Below, piece after piece: positions 10,226 to 23,510 of a stretch of 64,000 nucleotides of DNA. The stretch covers positions 130,892,831 to 130,956,830 of the forward strand of contig JAIOJX010000002.1 in assembly GCA_022376925.1 (NCBI GenBank). Direction: 5' to 3'. Positions within the stretch are counted from its first letter, which is position 1. Every line of letters begins with the position of its first letter. Both the position numbers and the translations under genes were made by a program. This DNA comes from Tragulus kanchil (taxonomy: Eukaryota > Chordata > Mammalia > Artiodactyla > Tragulidae). The notes under the pieces were generated by a model, which did not search any database, was not told the DNA's origin, and saw only the letters and a list, made by a program, of their open reading frames with translations.

Positions 10226-10403
10226 AATAAAATGTGTGTGTGTATGTCTATCACCCTATTATTAAACTTTAAATGGATATTTGCTTAAGATTTCTGGCTT
10301 AAGAAATTAACATTGTCATTTTAAACATGTTAAATACATACTGATATGAAACTGAGATTTTGAGGAAATCAGGATGGAAGACTCTTGATCAAGATGTATT
10401 CTG

Positions 10404-12402
10404 GGAGAGGGGGGCAAGATGGCGGAGGAATGAGAGGAGGATTTCACCAGCTCCCCAACAGAATAACCAGAACTAATCAAGAAATGAAACAAAACCAAGA
10501 AACCAGCCTCTAGACGACAAAAGAAGTTCTCAGTTCTACAAGGGATGGAGAGCGAGCAGCCCGAACTTTCTGGAGCTCCCACTGATCCCGGAGCTCCTGT
10601 ACCCCAGCTCCCACACTGGACCAGGTGGAGAGACTGCTGGGAAGTGCACTGGGACGACGGAAAGCAACACTCAGCGCGAGAATCCCACCGGGGTCAGTAC
10701 TGTGACAGGAACGTGCCAGGTGGGCTGAGATTGAATGCTAGCAGGGCGTGGGAAACAGAATGGGAAATCTCCCACGGGTTGCAGTCCAGAAGCCCTGTTC
10801 TAGCCGGATAGGGAAGCTGCTGCCCGTGTTTGGGGCAAAAAGTGAGGCTTAGTCCTGTGGGACAGGAGTGCGCCTGCTGCTTGAACTAGCCCACGCAGCC
10901 CCAGAGCTGCCGCAAGGAATCCGGGCATCCGGAACGAGATCTGAGACGGGGAAGGGGAAGCTGCCGCCCCAGTTTGGGGCCAGTGGTTAGCCGTAGTCCT
11001 GCGGGACAGGAGTATATAGGCTGCTTGAACTAGCCCGCGCAGCCCCAGAGCTGTGGCAAAGAAGCGGGGCATCCGGGACGAGATCCGAGATGAGAAGCGT
11101 TCAGTCTCGCCAGCAGCAGGGTCGTGTCAGAGGCACCGGGAATGGAGTGGAGACTGAAGGCTACCAGGGGGTATGCAATAGAACTGGGGAATCCCCTCCA
11201 GCACAGAGTCCAGCGGTGCAACCTCCGCCTGCCCGATCGACTGGGGACCGCCTACCGTGCCTGCCCGCAGCCAGCATCAGGGGCAGAGAGGCAAGGGTCA
11301 GCTACATTGGCTGCAGAGCCTTTGTTTCGCAGAAAGCAAAACTGAAACCAGAGCAACCTGTTCTGCAAGGGTCCTGACTACAAAAAAACCTGACTCTCAC
11401 TGAAACCTAAGACATAAGCAGCCGTCCAGCCCCCACACCCAACCCTCTCCAGTACAGACTAGGGAAAACTGGGACAGCATCAAGAGCAAACTGGTGGAAG
11501 GTTCACATGCAGATGAGAAGATTAAAAACCTGGGACAGTAGTTTTTTAAAATAATTTAATATATATATATTATTATTATTATTATTTCTTGTTCTTATTG
11601 TCATACCACAGCTTCCTCTCTTTATGCTCTGACTGTAAAATCTTTCTATATCTACTACTATGCTCTCTACAAATATTTCCTACCTTGCTGTCTCTAATGT
11701 TCTCTTCCAGCTATACTAAACTCTACTACACACTAATCTCTGTTACCTAACGCTACAAAATCCTTGCAACACGAATCTATTCCTTCTCATTACCTATACA
11801 CTTTCCTCCTTCTCCCAACACATGTCTTAGTTAAAAACTACTCTCACTGCAATATTTCCAGCTGAGACCTTGCTCTGGATCTGTTTTTCCAGAGAGTGTT
11901 TTAATTAATTTAGAGCTTAATGGTCAGGTACCAACTTTGATTGTGCCGTCTGTCAGAAAAATTTCCTGTACTTTATCCCTTTAAGATTGTTCAGTTGTGT
12001 TTATGGATGTGTATGTATGTATATTTTTCCATTATGTTAGAAAATATTTGAATGATTTTATGACTGTCATCTATCAGGGATGCACCTTCATATGCCTATA
12101 TTTGAACTAATACCACTGAACGCCATAGCAAACCAGACATAGAGCCTACACTCCCTGGCCAGAGATCAAACCAAGGACCTTCGGCGTGGAAGCCCTGACT
12201 CCAAGACCCTACACTATCAAAGAACATACAACACCAGAGATTATTCACTTGCAAACAAGACCCAGCACCACCTATGACACAAACTACCAAACCCTTCTAC
12301 AAGGACAGAAACCAAAAAGAAGGGAGAATTCAACCAAGCAGCCAGGGGGAAAAAGACCTCTATCACACAGATACACACAAAGTAACAAAAATTAACATAA
12401 AA
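10404..12402 (+). promoter_or_regulatory. L1 5' UTR/promoter with tandem monomers
   Basis: The first kilobase is GC-rich. Two tandem monomers of about 140 bp (10811-10954 and 10955-11092) share TGGGGC, GGGACAGGAGT, CTTGAACTAGCCC and CCAGAGCTG blocks. The second half (11535-12070) is AT-rich. Confidence 0.75.
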
Positions 12403-13315
12403 TTGAAAAGACAGAGAAACACCGCATGAATGAACAAGTCAGAGAAACACAATTACAAATGATAGAAAATGAAGGAACAAGTCAGAGAAACACAATTACA
12501 AATGATAGAAAATGAGATAGACAAATTATCTGAAAGAGAATTCAGAACAGCGATACTAGCGAGGATCCAAAACTCCGAAATCAGAATATTAAGAGGAAAT
12601 TAGTGCACTGAGAAGAGACATGCAAGAGATGAAAAATAAACAAATAGAGACAAACAACTCAATTGCTGAACTTAAAAATGCTTTGGAAGGACTCAACAGT
12701 AGAGTATCAGAGGCAGAAGAACGGGTAAGTGAGCTGGCAGACAGAATGGTGGAAATAACTGCTGAAGAACAGAACAAAGCACAAAGAATAAAAGGAACTA
12801 AGGATGTCCTCAGAGACCTATGTGACAATATCAAATCCACCAACATTACAATTATAGGGGTACCAGAAGAAGAAGAGGGGAAGAAAGGCTATGAAAAAAT
12901 TCTTGAAGAGATTATAGTTGAAAACTTCTCCAGTATGGGAAAGGAAATAGTCAACCAAGTCCAAGAAACACAAAGATCTCCATACAGGATAAACTCCAGA
13001 AGAAACACACCAAGCCACAGTCTAATCAAGCTAACACAGACAAAATATAAGGACAGAATACTTAAAGCAGCAAGGAACAAACAACAAATAACTTACATAG
13101 GAAACCCCATATGTTTAACTGCTGATCTATCAACAGAAACTCTGCAGGCCAGAGGAGAATGGCAAGACACATTTAAACGGATAAAAGAGAATAACCTACA
13201 ACCAAGAATCCTCTACCCGGCAAGGATCTCAATCAGAATTGATGGAGAAGTCAAAAGCTTTACAGACAAGCAAAAGCTAAAAGAATTTTGTACCATGAAA
13301 CCAGCCTTACAATAA
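12403..13315 (+). pseudogene. Broken L1 ORF1 (RNA-binding protein)
   Basis: The expected start codon is TTG at 12403-12405 ahead of KRQRNT, followed by an early TGA. A 43-bp tandem duplication (12432-12474/12475-12517) shifts the frame. From 12620 a 231-codon frame is open: a coiled-coil part (ELKNALEGLNSRVSEAEERV), then the RNA-recognition and C-terminal domains (TNITIIGVPEEEEGKKGYEK). It normally binds L1 RNA as a trimer; this copy is non-functional. Confidence 0.85.
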
Positions 13316-14940
13316 GTGTTAAAGGGCCTGATATAGCCAATAAATATAAGAGCAGGAGAAGTCCTACAAATCAAACCCAAAAATCTAAGAAGATGACAAT
13401 AGGAATGAATATTCCTATAAATAATTACTTTGAATGTAAACAGACTAAATGCTCCAACCAAAAGACACAGACTGGCAGAATGGATTCAAAAACAAGACCC
13501 ATATATATGCTGTTTACAAGAAACCCACATCAGAAATAATGACACACATAGACTGAAACTGAGAGGATGGAAAAAGATATTCCATGCAAATGGAAATCAA
13601 AAGAAAGCAGGAGTAACAATCCTCATATCAGACAAAATAGAGTTTAAAATAAAGAAGATTATTAGAGACAAGGCAGGTGACTACATAATGATCAAGGGAT
13701 CTATCCAAGAGGAAGACATAGCAATCATAAATATCTATGCACCCAACACAGGAGCACCCCAATACATAAGACAAACACTTTCAGACATAAAAGAAGAAAC
13801 TGACAATAACACAATAATAGTAGGAGACTATAACACTCCTCTCACACTGATGGACATATCATCAAAACAGAAAATTAATGAAGAAACAAAAGCCTTAAAG
13901 GACACACTAGAAGAGAAGGACTTCATGGATATTTTAGTTTCCCAAAAACCAAGTCCAAGAAACACAAAGATCTCCATACAGGATAAACTCCAGAAGAAAC
14001 ACACCAAGCCACAGTCTAATCAAGCTAACACAGACAAAATATAAGGACAGAATACTTAAAGCAGCAAGGAACAAACAACAAATAACTTACATAGGAAACC
14101 CCATATGTTTAACTGCTGATCTATCAACAGAAACTCTGCAGGCCAGAGGAGAATGGCAAGACACATTTAAACGGATAAAAGAGAATAACCTACAACCAAG
14201 AATCCTCTACCCGGCAAGGATCTCAATCAGAATTGATGGAGAAGTCAAAAGCTTTACAGACAAGCAAAAGCTAAAAGAATTTTGTACCATGAAACCAGCC
14301 TTACAATAAGTGTTAAAGGGCCTGATATAGCCAATAAATATAAGAGCAGGAGAAGTCCTACAAATCAAACCCAAAAATCTAAGAAGATGACAATAGGAAT
14401 GAATATTCCTATAAATAATTACTTTGAATGTAAACAGACTAAATGCTCCAACCAAAAGACACAGACTGGCAGAATGGATTCAAAAACAAGACCCATATAT
14501 ATGCTGTTTACAAGAAACCCACATCAGAAATAATGACACACATAGACTGAAACTGAGAGGATGGAAAAAGATATTCCATGCAAATGGAAATCAAAAGAAA
14601 GCAGGAGTAACAATCCTCATATCAGACAAAATAGAGTTTAAAATAAAGAAGATTATTAGAGACAAGGCAGGTGACTACATAATGATCAAGGGATCTATCC
14701 AAGAGGAAGACATAGCAATCATAAATATCTATGCACCCAACACAGGAGCACCCCAATACATAAGACAAACACTTTCAGACATAAAAGAAGAAACTGACAA
14801 TAACACAATAATAGTAGGAGACTATAACACTCCTCTCACACTGATGGACATATCATCAAAACAGAAAATTAATGAAGAAACAAAAGCCTTAAAGGACACA
14901 CTAGAAGAGAAGGACTTCATGGATATCTTTAGGACCTTCC
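12953..14940. repeat. Direct duplication 4 (12953-13946 / 13947-14940), inside L1
   Basis: Offset 994 bp. It covers the end of L1 ORF1 and the endonuclease start of ORF2. Copy 1 ends with about 15 bp of garbled sequence. Confidence 0.95.
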
Positions 14941-15958
14941 ATCCAAAAGCAGAAGAATACACTTTCTTCTCAAGTGCTCATGGAACATTCTCCAGGATAG
15001 ACCACATCCTGGGCCACAAATCAAACCTCAGTCAATTTAAGAAGATTGAAATTATATCATCCATCTTCTCTGACCACAATGCAATGAGACTAGAGATCAA
15101 CTTCAGGAAAAAAAAAAACACTAAAAATGCAAGCATATGGACATATGGACATATTAAACAACACATACCTAAAAAACAAACTGATTACCAAGCAAATCAA
15201 AGAAGAAATAAAAAAATTCCTAGAAGACAATGACAAGGAACACACGACAGTGCAAAACCTATGGGATACTGCAAAAGCAGTTCTAAGAGGGAAGTTTATA
15301 GCAATACAATTCTACCTCAAGAAACAAAAATATCAAACAGACGACCTAACCCTACGCTTAAAACAACTGGGGAAAGAAGAACAAAAACACCTCAAAGTTA
15401 GCAGAAGAAGAGAAATCATAAAGATCTGAGCAGAAATAAATGAAAAGGAAATGAAAGAAACAATAGTAAAGATAAATAGAAAAGCTGGTTCTTCAAAAAG
15501 ATAAACAAAATTGACAAACTGCTGGCCAGACTCATCAAGAAAAAGAGAGAGAAGAACCAGATCAACAAAATCAAAAATGAAAAAGGAGAGATTACAACAG
15601 CTAATGCAGAAATCCAAAGGATTATAAGAGAGTATTATGAACAACTATATGGCAACAAACTGGAAAACCTGGGGGAAATGGACAGTTTCTTGGAGAAGTT
15701 CAGTCTTCCAAGACTGAACCAAGAAGAAATAGAAACTATGAACAACCCAATCACAAGCTCAGAAATTGAATTTGTGATTAAAAATCTACCCCAAAATAAA
15801 AGCCCATTTAACGAAGAGCTAATGCCTGTTCTTCTAAAACTTTTTCAAAAAAATTGCACAGGAAAGAAAACTTCCAAACATATTCTATGAGGCCACCATC
15901 ACCCTGATAACAAAACCAGGTAAAGACAACACAAAAAAAGAAAATTACAGACCAATCT

Positions 15959-18190
15959 CACTGATGAATTTGGATGCCAAAATCCTCAACAAAATCCTAG
16001 CAAACAGAATTCAACATCACATCAAAAAACTCATAGATCATGACTAAGTTGGGTTCATCCCAGGCATGCAATGATTCTTCAATATCCATAAATCAATTAA
16101 TGTGATATACCATATCAACAAATTGAGAGAGAAAAACTACATGATAATCTCAATAGATGCAGAAAAAGCCTTTGACAAAATCCAACACCCATTTATGATA
16201 AAAACTCTTCAAAAAATGGGCACAGAAGGAACCTACCTCAACATAGTGAAAGCTATATATGAGAAGTCCATAGCGAGCATTACTCTCAATGGTGAAAAAC
16301 TGAAAGCATTCCTCTATAAGATCAGGAACAAGATAGGGGTGTCCACTTTCATCACCATTATTCAACATAGTCCTGGAAGTTCTAGCAACAGCAATAAGAG
16401 AAGAAAAAGAAATAAAAGGAATCCAGATTAGAAAAGAAGAAGTACAACTCTCTCTATTTGCAGACAACATGATATTAAACATAGAAAACCCCAAAGGCAT
16501 TATTAGAAAACTACTAGAGCTAATCAACGAATTCAGCAGAGTTGAAGGATACAAAATAAATATACAGAATCACTCGCATTCCTATACACAAACAATGAAA
16601 AATCAAAAAACGAATAAAAGAGACAATCCCCTTCACCACTGCAACCAAGAGAATATTTAGGAATAAACCTACCCAAAGAAACAAAAGAATTGTACACAGA
16701 AAATTACAAAACACTCATGAAAGAAACTGAAGAAGACTTAAACAGATGGAGAGATATTCCATGTTCCTGGGTCGGCAGAATCAATATTGAGAAAATGACC
16801 ATATTGCCAAATGTCATCTACAGATTCAACGCAGTCCCTATCAAACTACCAACATTTTTCACAGAACTAGATTAAAGAATAACATAGTTCATATGGAAAC
16901 ACAAAAGACCCTGAATAGCCAAAGCAATCCTAAGAAAGAAAAATGGAGCTGTAGGAATCAGCCTCCCTAATGTCAGACTATATTACAAAGCAACAGTCAT
17001 CAGTCATCAAGACAGTATGGTACTGGTACAAAAACAGAAATATAAAACAATGGAACAAGATCCAGAGATAACCCAACACTGATGAATTTGGATGCCAAAA
17101 TCCTCAACAAAATCCTAGCAAACAGAATTCAACATCACATCAAAAACTCATAGATCTAAGTTGGGTTCATCCCAGGCATGCAATGATTCTTCAATATCCA
17201 TAAATCAATTAATGTGATATACCATATCAACAAATTGAGAGAGAAAAACTACATGATAATCTCAATAGATGCAGAAAAAGCCTTTGACAAAATCCAACAC
17301 CCATTTATGATAAAAACTCTTCAAAAAATGGGCACAGAAGGAACCTACCTCAACATAGTGAAAGCTATATATGAGAAGTCCATAGCGAGCATTACTCTCA
17401 ATGGTGAAAAACTGAAAGCATTCCTCTATAAGATCAGGAACAAGATAGGGGTGTCCACTTTCATCACCATTATTCAACATAGTCCTGGAAGTTCTAGCAA
17501 CAGCAATAAGAGAAGAAAAAGAAATAAAAGGAATCCAGATTAGAAAAGAAGAAGTACAACTCTCTCTATTTGCAGACAACATGATATTAAACATAGAAAA
17601 CCCCAAAGGCATTATTAGAAAACTACTAGAGCTAATCAACGAATTCAGCAGAGTTGAAGGATACAAAATAAATATACAGAATCACTCGCATTCCTATACA
17701 CAAACAATGAAAAATCAAAAAACGAATAAAAGAGACAATCCCCTTCACCACTGCAACCAAGAGAATATTTAGGAATAAACCTACCCAAAGAAACAAAAGA
17801 ATTGTACACAGAAAATTACAAAACACTCATGAAAGAAACTGAAGAAGACTTAAACAGATGGAGAGATATTCCATGTTCCTGGGTCGGCAGAATCAATATT
17901 GAGAAAATGACCATATTGCCAAATGTCATCTACAGATTCAACGCAGTCCCTATCAAACTACCAACATTTTTCACAGAACTAGATTAAAGAATAACATAGT
18001 TCATATGGAAACACAAAAGACCCTGAATAGCCAAAGCAATCCTAAGAAAGAAAAATGGAGCTGTAGGAATCAGCCTCCCTAATGTCAGACTATATTACAA
18101 AGCAACAGTCATCAGTCATCAAGACAGTATGGTACTGGTACAAAAACAGAAATATAAAACAATGGAACAAGATAGAGAACCCAGAGATAA
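15959..18190. repeat. Direct duplication 5 (15959-17076 / 17077-18190), inside L1
   Basis: Offset 1118 falling to 1112. Copy 2 lacks 6 bp near its start (about 17149-17160) and copy 1 is garbled over its last 20 bp. It covers the L1 reverse-transcriptase region. Confidence 0.95.
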
Positions 18191-18209
18191 ACCCACACAC
18201 CTACGGGCA

Positions 18210-18481
18210 CCTTTTTTTGTGTGTGGCCACTTCTATTGGTCTTTCATTTATCTATTTTCATCCATCTTTGTTCTTTGGCCTGTGTGGGCCTCCCATAGCA
18301 GTGGCCTCTCTCGCTGCAGAGCACCAGCTCTGGGCGCATGTGCTCCAGAGCTCTGGCTTGGTAGTTGGACACACTGGTCCAGCTGCTCCATGGCATGTGG
18401 GATCTTCCCAGGCCAGGGATCAAACCGGCGCCCCTTGTACTGCAAGGTGGTGTCCTTACCCACTGGACCACCAGGGAAGCC
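18210..18481 (-). mobile_element. SINE inserted antisense in L1 ORF2
   Basis: Runs from a T-rich start and GTGGCCACTTCTATTGG to CACCAGGGAAGCCC, same family as 2055-2334. The L1 sequence resumes on both sides (CCCACACACC / ATACCTTATTTTTGAC), so the SINE is younger than the L1. Confidence 0.88.
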
Positions 18482-19929
18482 CAGATACCTTATTTTTGAC
18501 AAAGGAGATAAAAATATAAAATGGGAGAAAGACAGTCTCTTCAACAAATGGTGCTGGGAAAACTGGAAAGCTACATGCAAAAAAATGAAGTTGGAACATT
18601 CCCTGACACCATACACAAAGGTCAACTCAAAATGGATTAAAGACCTAAATGTAAGATAATAAACCATAAACTCTTAGAGGAGAATATAGGCAAAGCACTC
18701 AAGGACATAAACCAAAGCAAGATCTTCCATAACCTGCCTACCTAGAATAGTGGAACTAAAAACAAAACCTAACATGTGGGACCTAATGAAATTTAAAAGC
18801 TTTTGTACAGCAAAAGAAACTACAAAAATGCTCAACAGACAACCCACAGAATGGGAGAAAATCATAGCAAATGAAACAACAGACAAAGAATTAATCTCCA
18901 AAATCTACAAGCAACTCAGACAACTCAACATCAGAAAAATGAACAACCCAATCAAAAAATGGGAAAAGGACCTAAACAGACGCCTCACCAAAGAGGACAC
19001 ACAGATGGCCAAAAGCACATGAAACAATGCTCAACCTTGCTTATTATTAGAGAAATGCCAATCAAAACTATAATGAGATATCATCTCACACAAGTCAGAC
19101 TAGCCATCATCAAGAAATCTACAGACAATAAATGCTGGAGAGGGTGCAGAGAAAAGGGAACGCTCTTGCATTGCTGGTGGGAATGTAAATTGATACAGCC
19201 ACTATGGAAGACAGTATGGAGATTCCTTAAAAAACTAAAAATAGAAGCACCATACGACCCAGCAATCCCACTCTTAGGCTTATACACTGATGAAATCAAA
19301 ACTGAAAGAAGCACCTGTACCCCAATGTTCATTGCAGCTCTCTATACAATAGCTAGAACATGGAAGCAACCTAGATGTCCATTGACGAATGAATGGATAA
19401 AAAAAACTCTGGTACATATATACAATGGCATACCACACAGTTGTAAAAAGAAATTCAGAAGAATCAGTCCTAATGAGGTGGATGGATCTAGAATCTATAA
19501 TAAAAAGTGAAGTAAGTCAAAAAGAGAAAGATAAGTACAGTATATTAACACATATATATGGAATCTAGTAAGAGGGTAATGGCAACACATGCAGTGAAGT
19601 GATGGGAGAACAGACATATGGACATTGTGGGGAATGGGGTGGGAGGCATACAGGGAGTAACATGGAAACCTATACTATCATATGTCAAAAAGACAGCTAT
19701 TGTCATTGCCCTGCGGGAATAGGAGATCCTGCAGGGGTAGGGTGCGATGGCCTGGAGGGGTGGGGTGGGGGGGACTGGGAGGGGCGAGGGCGCCAGGGAT
19801 ATGCCTATGACCGATCTGGGAACATACATGTCTGTGAACAACAAAACTTTGTACAAATTTTAAAAAATAAAATTAAAGAAAAAAGATGTATTCTGAGTTC
19901 ATACTTTAATTTCCTCAATCTGCTCCAAA

Positions 19930-20236
19930 TATCGATCCTAAAGAAAATCAACCTGGAATATTCACTGAAAGGACTGATGCTGAAGCTGAAGCTCTAATAC
20001 TTTGGCCACTTAATGCAAAGATCTGACTCATGGGAAAAAACCCTGATGCTGGGAAAGACTGAAGGCAAAAGGAGTAGGAGCAGCAGAGGTTGAGATAGTA
20101 GGATGGCATCATTGACTTGATGCAGTTGATTTTGAGCAAACTCCAGGAGATAGTGAAGGACAGAGAAGCCTCAGGTGCTACAGTTCATGGGATTGCAAAG
20201 AGGCAGACATGACTCAGCAACAGAACAACAACAACT
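19930..20236 (+). mobile_element. BovB 3' tail
   Basis: AAGAAAATCAACCTGGAATA, CTTTGGCCACTTAATGCAAA and GCAGACATGACTCAGCAACA are typical of the BovB 3' end. Repeated at 21046-21352 and, in part, at 22396-22479 by duplications 6 and 7. Confidence 0.8.
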
Positions 20237-21045
20237 CCAAATGTAACAGAAAAAAATTGTCTAAAACTAAAAAGACAATGCATTGTTCAAAAAGATGCTC
20301 TTCTGTGTGACCTGAAAATAGTGTGAAGTGGAAATCTTAAACTTGGCTTCTGGCAACAGAAGCAGGCAGAAAGAAGGTAATTGATGCCTGGGGAAAATGG
20401 AATCTGAAAACTTAGGCTTATAAGCAAGGCACCTACCCCAATGTTCATTGCAGCTCTCTATACAATAGCTAGAACATGGAAGCAACCTAGATGTCCACTG
20501 ACGAATGAATGGATAAAAAAAACTCTGGTACATATATACAATGGCATACCACACAGTTGTAAAAAGAAATTCAGAAGAATCAGTCCTAATGAGGTGGATG
20601 GATCTAGAATCTATAATAAAAAGTGAAGTAAGTCAAAAAGAGAAAGATAAGTACAGTATATTAACACATATATATGGAATCTAGTAAGAGGGTAATGGCA
20701 ACACATGCAGTGAAGTGATGGGAGAACAGACATATGGACATTGTGGGGAATGGGGTGGGAGGCATACAGGGAGTAACATGGAAACCTATACTATCATATG
20801 TCAAAAAGACAGCTATTGTCATTGCCCTGCGGGAATAGGAGATCCTGCAGGGGTAGGGTGCGATGGCCTGGAGGGGTGGGGTGGGGGGGACTGGGAGGGG
20901 CGAGGGCGCCAGGGATATGCCTATGACCGATCTGGGAACATACATGTCTGTGAACAACAAAACTTTGTACAAATTTTAAAAAATAAAATTAAAGAAAAAA
21001 GATGTATTCTGAGTTCATACTTTAATTTCCTCAATCTGCTCCAAA

Positions 21046-21352
21046 TATCGATCCTAAAGAAAATCAACCTGGAATATTCACTGAAAGGACTGATGCTGAA
21101 GCTGAAGCTCTAATACTTTGGCCACTTAATGCAAAGATCTGACTCATGGGAAAAAACCCTGATGCTGGGAAAGACTGAAGGCAAAAGGAGTAGGAGCAGC
21201 AGAGGTTGAGATAGTAGGATGGCATCATTGACTTGATGCAGTTGATTTTGAGCAAACTCCAGGAGATAGTGAAGGACAGAGAAGCCTCAGGTGCTACAGT
21301 TCATGGGATTGCAAAGAGGCAGACATGACTCAGCAACAGAACAACAACAACT
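21046..21352 (+). mobile_element. BovB 3' tail, copy in duplication 6
   Basis: Same as 19930-20236, offset 1116. Confidence 0.8.
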
Positions 21353-23510
21353 CCAAATGTAACAGAAAAAAATTGTCTAAAACTAAAAAGACAATGCATT
21401 GTTCAAAAAGATGCTCTTCTGTGTGACCTGAAAATAGTGTGAAGTGGAAATCTTAAACTTGGCTTCTGGCAACAGAAGCAGGCAGAAGTAGAAGGTAATT
21501 GATGCCTGGGGGGAAAATGGAATCTGAAACACATCACTATTGTGGGGACTGCAACTAGGTTCACAACATGAAGCCAGGGCTGCCCTACCTACGAAGACAG
21601 GCTGAAAATATAGCAACACTCTCATGCGGATAAAGTACATGTATTGCCAATTCACTTGGTGGGCACAGACAGCAAAGAAAGGCTCGTAATAACTAGGCCA
21701 AGCCCAACATTGCCTCAGGGACCAGATTTACAACATCCCTAAAATATCATCTTAGGATGGGAATTCTAAGCAATCCATACAAGGTCTGATACTAATTTCA
21801 GATCCTAAGATGCCAGATGAAGGCACAAGAAAAAAAAGAAAAATTTAAAAAGGTTTGAGTACACTGACATTACAAACAATCAAAACTAACTTATGATGAC
21901 AGAAATCAGAAAGTAGTTACCCTGGGGCAGGGTGGTACTGGGGAGAGGACCACTAGAGATAGAAGTGCCCTATATATTATTTGGGTGGTGGTTATATAAA
22001 AAATAGGGTATTAACAACTGACAAAATTCACTAAACTGAGCACTAAGATCTGTGCATTTTATTGTGTGTGAATTCACCAAACAGTGAGAAATACATGTAG
22101 CAACAATGGGAAAAGCTCTCCCTATAAGCCTGTAAACTAAAATCCCATACCACATAAGAAAAACCAGTATAGGGTAGCAAATAGACGCAACAATTGAGGG
22201 ACAGATTTACAAAATGGAAATAATCCAGCAGTACTAATATTGCTCCAAAATAAATTGTTCAAGATCCTACAAGTGATATTGAAAGGGCTATGTCCATGAG
22301 AATAGAATAAGAGATTGGCAAGGGTGCCACTGATAAGTAGAATCAATTAAAAAATCTGAAAATGAAAGATACTGTCATGATAAAGGGCAACTCAGGTGAA
22401 GGACAGAGAAGCCTCAGGTGCTACAGTTCATGGGATTGCAAAGAGGCAGACATGACTCAGCAACAGAACAACAACAACTCCAAATGTAACAGAAAAAAAT
22501 TGTCTAAAACTAAAAAGACAATGCATTGTTCAAAAAGATGCTCTTCTGTGTGACCTGAAAATAGTGTGAAGTGGAAATCTTAAACTTGGCTTCTGGCAAC
22601 AGAAGCAGGCAGAAGTAGAAGGTAATTGATGCCTGGGGGGAAAATGGAATCTGAAACACATCACTATTGTGGGGACTGCAACTAGGTTCACAACATGAAG
22701 CCAGGGCTGCCCTACCTACGAAGACAGGCTGAAAATATAGCAACACTCTCATGCGGATAAAGTACATGTATTGCCAATTCACTTGGTGGGCACAGACAGC
22801 AAAGAAAGGCTCGTAATAACTAGGCCAAGCCCAACATTGCCTCAGGGACCAGATTTACAACATCCCTAAAATATCATCTTAGGATGGGAATTCTAAGCAA
22901 TCCATACAAGGTCTGATACTAATTTCAGATCCTAAGATGCCAGATGAAGGCACAAGAAAAAAAAGAAAAATTTAAAAAGGTTTGAGTACACTGACATTAC
23001 AAACAATCAAAACTAACTTATGATGACAGAAATCAGAAAGTAGTTACCCTGGGGCAGGGTGGTACTGGGGAGAGGACCACTAGAGATAGAAGTGCCCTAT
23101 ATATTATTTGGGTGGTGGTTATATAAAAAATAGGGTATTAACAACTGACAAAATTCACTAAACTGAGCACTAAGATCTGTGCATTTTATTGTGTGTGAAT
23201 TCACCAAACAGTGAGAAATACATGTAGCAACAATGGGAAAAGCTCTCCCTATAAGCCTGTAAACTAAAATCCCATACCACATAAGAAAAACCAGTATAGG
23301 GTAGCAAATAGACGCAACAATTGAGGGACAGATTTACAAAATGGAAATAATCCAGCAGTACTAATATTGCTCCAAAATAAATTGTTCAAGATCCTACAAG
23401 TGATATTGAAAGGGCTATGTCCATGAGAATAGAATAAGAGATTGGCAAGGGTGCCACTGATAAGTAGAATCAATTAAAAAATCTGAAAATGAAAGATACT
23501 GTCATGATAA
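21269..23510. repeat. Direct duplication 7 (21269-22383 / 22396-23510)
   Basis: Offset 1127 bp, with about 12 bp of unmatched sequence at the junction. It overlaps duplication 6, so 21269-21529 exists in three versions. Confidence 0.95.

Larger units (their letters stand above)
13393..19509 (+). pseudogene. Broken L1 ORF2 (endonuclease and reverse transcriptase)
   Basis: The endonuclease part (QETHI, then YAPN and VGDYNTPL and SDHNAMR) appears at 14424-15233, with its first half duplicated at 13430-14044. The reverse-transcriptase part ([16 protein letters not shown]) is at 16102-16431 and repeated at 17214-17543. The catalytic FADD motif reads FADN at about 16456-16467. There is an in-frame TAA where a Gln is usual (about 16045), further frameshifts, and a nested SINE at 18210-18481. 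The C-terminal Cys region (CWRGC, then LLHCWWEC) is at 19130-19185. Confidence 0.88.
10404..19882 (+). mobile_element. Full-length L1 retrotransposon, inactive
   Basis: It is bounded by the 13-bp target-site duplication AAGATGTATTCTG at 10391-10403 and 19883-19895. The element starts GGAGAGGGGGGCAAGATGGC, the typical L1 5' end, and ends in an A-rich tail. Order: 2-kb 5' UTR, ORF1, ORF2, 3' UTR. Removing two assembly-type duplications (994 and about 1115 bp) and the nested SINE leaves about 7.1 kb, a full-length size. Both ORFs are broken, so it cannot move by itself. It lies opposite to DNAH3 in that gene's long intron. Confidence 0.92.
19273..21529. repeat. Direct duplication 6 (19273-20410 / 20411-21529)
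   Basis: Offset 1138 at the start (22 bp lost in the first ~40 bp of copy 2), then 1116. The copy 1 end near 20370-20400 has small indels. It holds the L1 3' end, its target-site copy and a BovB tail. Confidence 0.95.

Noticed and set aside
13430..15233. Long open frames in the L1 as host genes
   Set aside because: They read as L1 ORF2 endonuclease, within a full-length element with target-site duplications.
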